Positions 1 through 5,818 of a stretch of 11,026 bases of DNA are shown one piece after another; position 1 is the stretch's first letter; the number at the start of each line of letters is the position of its first letter. The DNA lies in NCBI GenBank assembly GCA_031278255.1, contig JAITKU010000072.1:1-11026 (forward strand). The letters are read 5' to 3'. Origin of the DNA: Eubacteriales Family XIII. Incertae Sedis bacterium. Lineage in GTDB: Bacteria; Bacillota; Clostridia; Peptostreptococcales; Anaerovoracaceae. The translations under genes were made by a program, and so were the position numbers. A model generated the notes under the pieces. That model searched no databases and was not told the origin of the DNA. It worked only from the letters and a program-made list of their open reading frames with translations.

Positions 1-43
1 TATGAAAGAAGCGACAGGGGAGGAGGACGGGCGTGCGATATGA
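1..43 (+). CDS. C-terminal tail of an upstream gene (partial, tentative)
   Basis: The frame that is open from the left edge ends in TGA at 41-43; its last residues read MKEATGEEDGRARDI. The stop shares bases with the ATG of the next gene at 40-42, giving the classic ATGA overlap of translationally coupled genes. Only about 14 codons are visible, so no function can be given. The overlap is the main argument that this is a real gene end; it could also be chance. Confidence 0.35.
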   Translation, partial: MKEATGEEDGRAI

Positions 44-492
44 AAGCGATTAAAAAAATCGGCGTGACGGCCGGCGCGATCGTCGGGGGCGTCATAGGCG
101 GAAGCATTTCCTTTGCCGGCAAGCTGGCGGGCGTCAAGTTCGTGGACGAAATCGGGGAGAGCATTGTCGATTCGGCGATATACACGGGAAGCATCGCGGG
201 CAAGCTCGCTTCCGGGGCGACCGACCTTGCGGCCGGCAAGCTCGCGGGGGACGAGGCGCAGACCCGCGCGGGCGTTCGCGATTTGAAAGACGGCGGCCGG
301 CAGGTCGTCGGGAATGTCGTCGAAAACGTAAAGACCGTTGCGGAGAACGGCGGCGAGCTGCTGAACGGCATCAGGGAGAGGGACGGAAAACGGGTTCTGC
401 GCGGCGCAAAAACGCTCGCAAAGGTCGTCGTCGTGGGTGCCGTTACCGTGGGCGCGATTCGCGTGAAAAAGTCGGACGACAGCGCGCCGTGA
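40..492 (+). CDS. Hypothetical glycine/alanine-rich small protein, possibly membrane-associated
   Basis: A 150-residue protein that I do not recognise. Visible features are a basic start (MKAIKK), a glycine-zipper-like hydrophobic stretch at about residues 8-26 (GAIVGGVIGG), a mixed helical middle rich in Gly, Ala, Val and charged residues, a second hydrophobic stretch at about 126-140, and a charged tail. The pentapeptide AGKLA occurs three times, at about residues 26-30, 53-57 and 65-69, which suggests an internally repeated amphipathic helix. There is no cleavable signal peptide or cysteine. The ATG overlaps the stop of the upstream frame by 4 nt and a GGGGAGGAGG purine run lies at 17-26, somewhat far from the start. 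It is probably the last gene of an operon, since a strong new promoter follows. A membrane- or surface-coating role is only a guess. Confidence 0.65.
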   Translation: MKAIKKIGVTAGAIVGGVIGGSISFAGKLAGVKFVDEIGESIVDSAIYTGSIAGKLASGATDLAAGKLAGDEAQTRAGVRDLKDGGRQVVGNVVENVKTVAENGGELLNGIRERDGKRVLRGAKTLAKVVVVGAVTVGAIRVKKSDDSAP

Positions 493-521
493 GTCCCGGA
501 CGGCGCCGGACGCCCAAGGGC

Positions 522-539
522 GCGGCGCTTGCGGCGCTT
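522..539 (+). repeat. Two tandem copies of GCGGCGCTT next to a promoter
   Basis: GCGGCGCTT occurs at 522-530 and again at 531-539 with no gap. The second copy runs into the -35 box at 538-543. It may be simple GC-rich slippage or part of an upstream promoter element; nothing else supports a function. Confidence 0.5.
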
Positions 540-567
540 GACAATTGCCGCGTTTTGCAATTATAAT
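538..567 (+). promoter_or_regulatory. Strong consensus sigma-A/sigma-70 promoter for the acyl-CoA synthetase gene
   Basis: TTGACA at 538-543 and TATAAT at 562-567 both match the consensus perfectly and are separated by 18 bp. The predicted start is near 574, which leaves an untranslated leader of about 128 nt before the ATG at 702. The AT-rich core stands out sharply from its GC-rich surroundings. The spacer is 1 bp longer than optimal. Confidence 0.85.
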
Positions 568-569
568 TG
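542..569. promoter_or_regulatory. Candidate operator: nested CAATT/AATTG dyads inside the promoter
   Basis: The inverted repeat AATTGC-N8-GCAATT (543-562) fills the space between the -35 and -10 boxes. A perfect 12-bp palindrome, CAATTATAATTG (558-569), covers the -10 box. The CAATT half-site thus occurs at 542 and 558, and AATTG at 543 and 565. A dimeric repressor bound here would block RNA polymerase. AT-rich -10 elements are partly palindromic by chance, so this is an inference; no regulator gene is adjacent. Confidence 0.4.
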
Positions 570-586
570 GGATATGTTATCGTTTG

Positions 587-614
587 TCCGATCCGGCGCG
601 ACGCGGGGATCGGA
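587..614 (+). other. Hairpin in the 5' leader of the acyl-CoA synthetase mRNA
   Basis: TCCGATCC (587-594) pairs perfectly with GGATCGGA (607-614) around a 12-nt loop, starting about 13 nt after the predicted transcription start. No T-run follows, so it is not a simple terminator. Further down the leader TTGTAGGA is repeated at 672-679 and 681-688, just before the ribosome binding site. The hairpin could stabilise the 5' end or be part of a larger regulatory leader; I do not match it to a known riboswitch. Confidence 0.4.
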
Positions 615-701
615 ACGCAGGAGAGAGGGCCGCGCGGGGCAAAGGCGTTTCCGCGGGTTTTCGGGCGGGCATTGTAGGATTTGTAGGAAAGGGAGCGCAA
701 A

Positions 702-2375
702 ATGCCGATCACCGCTTTTTTGGAACGCAACGCACGGGCGTATGGGGATGAGATCTGCCTGACGGAGATCAACCCGGATTTGGTGGACAGGGACGATCTG
801 TCATGGAAAGAATATTCGCTCGTTGAGACGGCGCATGTACACGGCTATCGCAAAACCGTCACCTGGCGGACCTTTGACGAGAGGGCCAACAGGACGGCGG
901 GACTCCTGCTGAAAGAGGGTCTGCAAAAGGGCGACAAGGTTGCGCTGCTCCTCATGAACTGCATCGAATGGCTGCCCCTTTATTTCGGGATACTGAAAGC
1001 GGGCGCCACGGTGATTCCCCTGAATTACCGATATACGGCGGATGAGATAAAATACTGTCTGGAACTTGCGGACGCGTCCTTTCTCGTATTCGGTCCGGAG
1101 TTCATCGACCGGATAGACGCCGTGAAAGACTGTCTTTTTGGCATACGCGAATTCTTTTTCATCGGCGAGAACCGGCCCCCCTACGCGCGGGATTACGAGG
1201 CGGAGATAGCCGCCTGTTCCTGCGAGGCGCCCGGCGTGCCCCTCTTTGACGAGGAGGACGCGGCCATCTACTACTCTTCGGGCACCACGGGTTTCCCCAA
1301 GGCCATCCTGCATACGCACGCGAGCCTCGTGTCCGCTTGCGTGACCGAACAGGCGCACCACGGGCAGGGGCGCGACGATATCTTTCTTTGCATACCGCCG
1401 CTGTATCACACGGGGGCGAAGATGCACTGGTTCGGCAGCCTTATATCCGGGGGCAGGGCCGTCCTCTTGCGCGGCACGCGCCCGAAATGGATATTGGATG
1501 TCGTTTCAAAGGAGCGCGTGAGCATCGTGTGGCTCTTGGCGCCTTGGGCGCAGGATATACTGGACGCCGTTGAAAACGGCGATGTGGAACTCGCGGGTTA
1601 CGATCTGGGCCGCTGGCGCATGATGCACATCGGCGCACAGCCCGTGCCGCCCGCTCTGATTCGGCGGTGGAAGCGTTTCTTCCCGTCGCACGATTACGAT
1701 ACGAATTACGGCCTGTCCGAGTCTGCGGGTCCCGGCCCCGTGCATCTGGGCATCGAAAACATTCACAAGGTCGGCGCGATCGGCAAGGCCGGCCACGGTT
1801 GGCGCACGCGGATCGCGGATGAGACCGGCGCGGATGTCGCGCGGGGCGAGATCGGGGAACTGGCTGTCAGCGGCCCCGGCGTCATGAAGTGCTATTACAA
1901 AGATCCCGAGGCGACGGACGCCGTGCTGAAAGACGGCTGGCTGTATACGGGGGATATGGCGATGGAGGACGAGGACGGTTTCATCTTCCTCGTCGATCGG
2001 AAGAAAGACGTTATCATTACGGGCGGAGAGAATATCTACCCCGTGCAGATCGAGAATTTTTTGCGCAATTTCGAGAAGATCAAGGATGTGGCCGTCATAG
2101 GCCTCCCGGATCGCAGGTTGGGGGAGATCGCCGCGGCAATCATCGAATTGAAACCCGGCATGAGCGCCTCGCAGGATGAGATCATGCGGTTCGCGGCGGA
2201 TTTGCCGCGCTACAAGCGGCCGCGCGTGATCGTGTTCGACGAGGTTCCGCGCAATCCCACGGGAAAGATCGAAAAACCGGCGCTTCGCGAGAAATACGCG
2301 GGCGGCAGCGTCGTCGCGCAGGAGACGGAAGCGCCCGTCAAAATCGCCCGGGCTCGCAGCTTAGAAAATCATTGA
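702..2375 (+). CDS. AMP-forming acyl-CoA synthetase (class I adenylate-forming enzyme)
   Basis: Activates a carboxylic acid with ATP to an acyl-adenylate and transfers it to CoA; probably cytoplasmic. All core motifs of the ANL superfamily are present in the 557 residues: the phosphate-binding loop YSSGTTGFPK (191-200), YGLSE (336-340), TGD (416-418), the hinge DRKKD (432-436), GGENIYP (441-447) and PTGKI (519-523), with Lys522 the expected catalytic lysine. The length fits the family. An insertion of about 25 residues follows the usual N-terminal region (about 22-48), and a short polar tail follows the C-terminal domain. The ATG at 702 is preceded by AAAGGGAG (688-695). A strong promoter lies upstream and the gene is not tightly coupled to others. 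The acyl substrate cannot be read from the sequence; medium- or long-chain fatty acids or aromatic acids are all possible. Confidence 0.92.
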   Translation: MPITAFLERNARAYGDEICLTEINPDLVDRDDLSWKEYSLVETAHVHGYRKTVTWRTFDERANRTAGLLLKEGLQKGDKVALLLMNCIEWLPLYFGILKAGATVIPLNYRYTADEIKYCLELADASFLVFGPEFIDRIDAVKDCLFGIREFFFIGENRPPYARDYEAEIAACSCEAPGVPLFDEEDAAIYYSSGTTGFPKAILHTHASLVSACVTEQAHHGQGRDDIFLCIPPLYHTGAKMHWFGSLISGGRAVLLRGTRPKWILDVVSKERVSIVWLLAPWAQDILDAVENGDVELAGYDLGRWRMMHIGAQPVPPALIRRWKRFFPSHDYDTNYGLSESAGPGPVHLGIENIHKVGAIGKAGHGWRTRIADETGADVARGEIGELAVSGPGVMKCYYKDPEATDAVLKDGWLYTGDMAMEDEDGFIFLVDRKKDVIITGGENIYPVQIENFLRNFEKIKDVAVIGLPDRRLGEIAAAIIELKPGMSASQDEIMRFAADLPRYKRPRVIVFDEVPRNPTGKIEKPALREKYAGGSVVAQETEAPVKIARARSLENH

Positions 2376-2400
2376 ACATTTGCGGAAATTAAAGTATACT
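2372..2400 (+). promoter_or_regulatory. Promoter for the EAL-HDOD gene
   Basis: TTGAAC (2372-2377) and TATACT (2395-2400) are separated by an optimal 17 bp. The -35 box overlaps the TGA stop of the acyl-CoA synthetase gene. The predicted start is near 2407, about 40 nt before the ATG at 2446. The boxes match 4 of 6 and 5 of 6 consensus bases, and the AT-rich patch stands out locally. Confidence 0.6.
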
Positions 2401-2445
2401 TAAAGCAGATGCTTTTTTACGAACGAGCGAAGGGAGTATTACGTT

Positions 2446-3684
2446 ATGGATTTGCTGATAGTTCCTGTCCCGCTGTTTAACGAGAATATCGCGGTAGAGG
2501 CCTATTACTTCCGAAACAGAAAAGGCAACGATCTCTTGGACGGAACCGGCACGAGCATTCTGGACGGCGCGATGCTTTCGCTTCCCTTGGAGATGCTGCG
2601 CCTTGTAAGCATGGAAGCGTTGACGATGGGCAAGCCGATCTTCGTGCCCGTCACCAAATATATGTTGCTCAGCAACCTTGAAACGCAGTCGCGGCAGCCC
2701 GCGGACAAGATCATTTTCCTGATTGACGCCGGTGAAATAGAGGATGCGACGCCCTACCTGGCCAAGATCGAACATCTCAGGAGCCTGGGATATCGCTTCG
2801 GCATTCAAAAGATTTCCGATATCGACAGAACAGAGCCTCTTTTGGAAAAATGCGACTTTGTGTTCTACGATCACAGGGTATTCGATCACATGAACGAGGT
2901 GAAGATTCGCATTACGATCACCCACAAATACAAGCATATCACAAGCGTCTACACGCATATCAACAATATGGATCTCTTCAAGGAGTTGCGCGGCCGCTAC
3001 AAGGGACTGTTCGAGGGGCATTTCTACAGAACGCCGCTGACCAAGGGCAAGCACGAGGTCTCGCCGCTTCAGGTGAATCTCATCAACCTGCTGAACAAGG
3101 TCAGGGACGAGAGCTTTGAATTCGACGAGATTGCCGATATCATACAGCGGGACCCCATGCTGACCGTTTCCCTGCTCCGCCTTGTCAATTCCGCGTATTT
3201 CGCGCTGAAAGAGAAGGTGAAGAGCATCAATCAGGCCGTGGTCATGCTCGGGCAGACGGAGATTCGCAAGTGGATCACGACGGCGGTCGCGCGTCTGCTC
3301 GGCGCGGAGCGGCCGGACGAGGTGACGCGGCTCGCGCTCATACGGGCGCGCTTCGCGGAGGGACTCGCGATCAAGTTCGGCATGGCGGGGGAGGCGCAGA
3401 GCCTGTTTCTCATGGGGCTTTTCTCGGTACTCGACGCGATCTTGGATATGCCCATCGATGCGGCGCTCGACATGGTGCGGGTGTCGGAGCCGATCCGAGA
3501 GGCGCTCGTGGAACACACGGGGAAGTACAGTACCGTTTTTCAGTTTATCTTGGAATACGAGGCGGCGAATTGGAATGTGGTGTCGAGGCTTCTGATCCTC
3601 AACGACTTGGAAACGGAGGACATATATCAGGCCTACGTCAACGCGATGATCTGGTACAGCGACATCATAAGCGGCGACAGTTGA
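2446..3684 (+). CDS. EAL-HDOD signalling protein with degenerate EAL domain (YuxH/CdgJ-like)
   Basis: A 412-residue cytoplasmic protein with two parts. Residues 1-200 resemble the EAL half of YuxH-type proteins, for example VPLFNENIAVEAYYFRN at 8-24, where active enzymes carry the ExLxR signature. Here the EAL motif is absent (VEAYYF) and I cannot find the other acidic metal ligands, so cyclic-di-GMP hydrolysis is unlikely. Residues 205-400 form an HDOD domain, with the typical run FDEIADIIQRDPMLTVSLLRLVNSAYF (226-252) followed by SINQAVVMLGQTEIRKWI (260-277). HDOD domains are HD-related but usually non-catalytic and act in signalling or protein assembly. AGGGAG at 2431-2436 gives 9-nt spacing to the ATG. 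The gene has its own promoter and is followed by a hairpin pair. It is probably a regulatory scaffold for motility, surface attachment or stress; its partners are unknown. Confidence 0.85.
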   Translation: MDLLIVPVPLFNENIAVEAYYFRNRKGNDLLDGTGTSILDGAMLSLPLEMLRLVSMEALTMGKPIFVPVTKYMLLSNLETQSRQPADKIIFLIDAGEIEDATPYLAKIEHLRSLGYRFGIQKISDIDRTEPLLEKCDFVFYDHRVFDHMNEVKIRITITHKYKHITSVYTHINNMDLFKELRGRYKGLFEGHFYRTPLTKGKHEVSPLQVNLINLLNKVRDESFEFDEIADIIQRDPMLTVSLLRLVNSAYFALKEKVKSINQAVVMLGQTEIRKWITTAVARLLGAERPDEVTRLALIRARFAEGLAIKFGMAGEAQSLFLMGLFSVLDAILDMPIDAALDMVRVSEPIREALVEHTGKYSTVFQFILEYEAANWNVVSRLLILNDLETEDIYQAYVNAMIWYSDIISGDS

Positions 3685-3689
3685 GCTTT

Positions 3690-3730
3690 CTCGCGCCTTG
3701 CGCGAGGGGCCGCGGCGACCGCGGACTTTT
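3690..3730 (+). terminator. Double hairpin, possible rho-independent terminator after the EAL-HDOD gene
   Basis: Two stems follow the stop codon at once. CTCGCGC (3690-3696) pairs with GCGCGAG (3700-3706) across a 3-nt loop, and CCGCGG (3710-3715) pairs with CCGCGG (3719-3724). The second is followed by AC and TTTT (3727-3730). The T-run is short, so termination may be partial. Its position before a functionally unrelated gene supports the call. Confidence 0.5.
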
Positions 3731-3798
3731 CCGGCGCCTTGCCCCCGCCGTTGCTTCTGTTTCCCGTTTCGGATTTTGCGCGCCGGCGCCGTATCTGT

Positions 3799-4764
3799 AT
3801 GCTTGACAAATTCGGAAGAAGAATAAATTATCTGCGGATATCCGTCACCGATCGCTGCAATCTCAGGTGCCGGTACTGTATGCCCGAGGAGGGCGTCGCG
3901 GATATCGGGCACGAACGCATCCTCGGTTTCGAGGAGATCGAACGCGTCGTGCGCGCCGCCGTTTCGCTCGATTTTCGGAAGTTTCGTCTCACGGGCGGCG
4001 AACCGCTCGTCAGGCGGGGCGTGGTCGAGCTTACGGCGCGGCTGGCCGCCGTTTCGGGCGTGGATGATCTGGCCGTGACGAGCAACGGCATCCTGCTTTC
4101 AGGCATGGCCGCGGAGTTGAAGCGCGCCGGTTTGCGGCGCGTCAACATCAGCTTGGACAGTCTGCGGGAGGAACGCTACCGGTATATTACGCGGGGCGGC
4201 GCGCTCGCGGACGCGCTCGCGGGGATACGCGCGGCGGAGCGCGCGGGCCTATATCCGATACGCGTGAACGTCGTGGTCATACGCGGTTTCAACGACGACG
4301 AGATCTCGGATTTCGCGCGTTTGACGCTGGAGCATCCCTGGGATGTGCGCTTCATAGAGCTGATGCCCGTGGGGGAAAACGGCGGCTTCGGTTTTGAACA
4401 TTTCTCCGCGCGCGAATTTGAGGCGCGTATGCGCGGATTTGAACCCGTTTCGGACGAGACCGGCGCCGGGGAGGTCGCGCGATATTACAGATACGGGGAC
4501 GCGCCGGGACGCGTGGGGCTCATAAGCCCATTGAGCCGGCATTTTTGCGGCGATTGCAACAAACTCAGGCTCACGGCGGACGGCAAACTCAAGACCTGTC
4601 TGCATTCCAACCGCGAGATAGATTTAAAACCCGCGCTGCGCGCGGAGGACGAGGCCGCGCTCCGCGCCCTGCTGCGGGAGGCCGTTTTGTCCAAGGAGGA
4701 ACGGCATTTGATCAACGAGGGCGAGGCGCCGGTGCGCCGGGGCATGAGCAGGATCGGAGGGTAG
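3799..4764 (+). CDS. moaA: GTP 3',8-cyclase MoaA (molybdenum cofactor biosynthesis)
   Basis: Radical SAM enzyme that rearranges GTP to 3',8-cyclo-GTP, the first step of molybdopterin synthesis, working with MoaC. The 321 residues show the N-terminal FeS/SAM motif CNLRCRYC (Cys20, Cys24, Cys27) within the usual YLRISVTDRCN context, GGEP (66-69), the second FeS cluster ligands Cys250, Cys253 and Cys267, and the conserved C-terminal Gly-Gly (320-321). The ATG at 3799 is chosen because MLDKFGRRINYLRIS matches the normal MoaA start. An in-frame TTG at 3739 would add a proline- and arginine-rich leader not seen in the family. No clear ribosome binding site lies before the ATG, which is unusual next to its neighbours. 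moaC follows after 4 nt. Confidence 0.96.
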   Translation: MLDKFGRRINYLRISVTDRCNLRCRYCMPEEGVADIGHERILGFEEIERVVRAAVSLDFRKFRLTGGEPLVRRGVVELTARLAAVSGVDDLAVTSNGILLSGMAAELKRAGLRRVNISLDSLREERYRYITRGGALADALAGIRAAERAGLYPIRVNVVVIRGFNDDEISDFARLTLEHPWDVRFIELMPVGENGGFGFEHFSAREFEARMRGFEPVSDETGAGEVARYYRYGDAPGRVGLISPLSRHFCGDCNKLRLTADGKLKTCLHSNREIDLKPALRAEDEAALRALLREAVLSKEERHLINEGEAPVRRGMSRIGG

Positions 4765-4768
4765 GCGT

Positions 4769-5278
4769 TTGAATGCGGGGCGGCCCGGCGCGGGCGACGC
4801 GGAAGCTTCGCTTTCGCATATGGATGAAAACGGACGGCCGCGGATGGTCGAGGTCGGGGACAAGGATGAGACGAAGCGGACGGCCGTGGCGCGCGGCAGC
4901 GTTTATATGCGGCGCGAAACATTGGACTTGATCCGAACGGGCGGCCTGTTCAAGGGCGATGTGCTTTCCGTTGCGCAGACGGCCGGCATCATGGCGGCGA
5001 AAAACACGGCCGGGGCGATTCCCATGTGCCACAATATATTTCTCAGCGGTGTCGAGATGCGTTTTGCCGCGGATGCGGAAGCGTCCGCGATTCATATAGA
5101 GGCCGCGGTTCGCACGACCGGCAAAACGGGCGTCGAGATGGAGGCCCTGCACGCGGTTTCGGTCGCCGCGCTGACGATCTACGACATGTGCAAGGCCGTG
5201 GATCGCGGTATGCGCATAACGGATATTCGTTTGTATCGTAAGGAAGGAGGCAAATCCGGATTGTATGAAGAGGGATGA
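4769..5278 (+). CDS. moaC: Cyclic pyranopterin monophosphate synthase MoaC
   Basis: Converts 3',8-cyclo-GTP to cyclic pyranopterin monophosphate, the step after MoaA. The 169 residues align by eye along the whole family: LSHMDENGRPRMVEV near the start, FKGDV with Lys62, MCHNI with His88 in place of the common LCHPL, GKTGVEMEAL with Glu123 and Glu125, and YDMCKAVD with Asp139 and Lys142. These are the residues expected in the active site. The start is TTG at 4769, 8 nt after GGAGG (4756-4760). A later ATG at 4820 would cut into the conserved beginning (just before MDENGRPRMV) and lacks a good ribosome binding site. The gene lies 4 nt after moaA and overlaps the next gene by 14 nt, so the three are probably translated together. 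Confidence 0.95.
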   Translation: MNAGRPGAGDAEASLSHMDENGRPRMVEVGDKDETKRTAVARGSVYMRRETLDLIRTGGLFKGDVLSVAQTAGIMAAKNTAGAIPMCHNIFLSGVEMRFAADAEASAIHIEAAVRTTGKTGVEMEALHAVSVAALTIYDMCKAVDRGMRITDIRLYRKEGGKSGLYEEG

Positions 5279-5714
5279 ACGGGGCGGCGCGCGGGTGCTT
5301 TCCGTCAACATCAGCGACAGGACGGGCGAGGTCAAGCGTCCCGTGGATTCGGCGGAGTTTCGCACGGGCGGCGTCGTCGGGGACGCGCATTTCGGATTGA
5401 GCGATATCAAGCAGGTGAGCCTTTTGGCCGACGAAAGCGCGGACAAGATACGGAAGCTGGGCCTCTCTGTCGGGGCGGGCGCTTTTGCGGAGAACCTCAC
5501 GACGGCCGGCGTCGATCTGAAAAACCTGCCCGTCGGCACGCGGCTTCGCATAGGCGAAAGCCTCTGCGAGGTGTCGCAGATCGGCAAGGAATGTCACGCG
5601 GGCTGTACCATAAAGCAGCAGGCGGGCACCTGCGTCATGCCCACGGAGGGCATATTCACGCGCGTGCTGGAGGGCGGGCGCGTACGGCCGGGCGACGCGA
5701 TCGCGGTTCTTTGA
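5265..5714 (+). CDS. Stand-alone MOSC domain protein
   Basis: MOSC domains bind sulfur or molybdenum cofactor and are found in Moco sulfurases and the YiiM group. The 149 residues consist almost wholly of this domain: VLSVNIS near the start, GGVVGDAHFG (35-44), SLLADES, GAFAENLTTAGVDL (72-85), then a cysteine-rich segment with Cys101, Cys110, Cys114 and Cys123, and the end motif MPTEGIFTRVLEGG (125-138). Cys110 occupies the place of the conserved MOSC cysteine. The ATG at 5265 lies inside moaC (14-nt overlap), and an AAGGAAGGAGG run at 5240-5250 serves as its ribosome binding site. Linkage to moaAC points to a late step in cofactor synthesis, such as sulfuration for molybdenum hydroxylases. 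That role is inferred from context; the other genes needed (moaD, moaE, moeA, mogA) are not in this window. Confidence 0.9.
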   Translation: MKRDERGGARVLSVNISDRTGEVKRPVDSAEFRTGGVVGDAHFGLSDIKQVSLLADESADKIRKLGLSVGAGAFAENLTTAGVDLKNLPVGTRLRIGESLCEVSQIGKECHAGCTIKQQAGTCVMPTEGIFTRVLEGGRVRPGDAIAVL

Positions 5715-5730
5715 GCGTCCGCCGGGCGGA

Positions 5731-5779
5731 ATGCGGCCGGGCCGCATGTTGAGCGAGCCGCAATCGAAGCGACGGCTCG
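5731..5779. other. Two inverted repeats between the MOSC gene and the carboxyltransferase gene
   Basis: ATGCGGCC (5731-5738) and GGCCGCAT (5740-5747) form a near-continuous 17-bp dyad with one central G. CGAGCCG (5754-5760) and CGGCTCG (5773-5779) form a second stem with a 12-nt loop. No T-run follows either one. They could make a weak terminator for the moa cluster, a leader structure, or (the first) an operator. No convincing promoter is visible for the next gene in this gap of 104 nt. Confidence 0.4.
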
Positions 5780-5818
5780 GCGGACCGAAGTTGAAATCGA
5801 AAGGGAGAAAATACTGTT

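Noticed and set aside
3739..3798. TTG at 3739 as a longer moaA start
   Set aside because: It would add a 20-residue Pro/Arg-rich leader absent from MoaA proteins, whereas MLDKFGRRINYLRIS fits the normal N-terminus.
2389..3912. 507-codon open frame antisense to the EAL-HDOD gene
   Set aside because: It is complementary to a gene with clear domains, its product is rich in Arg, His and Gln with no recognisable motif, and no ribosome binding site or promoter supports it. Long antisense frames are common in GC-rich DNA.
5791..5815. TTGAAA and AATACT as a promoter for the carboxyltransferase gene
   Set aside because: The spacing is only 13 bp and the second box overlaps the area just after the ribosome binding site, a few bases from the start codon.
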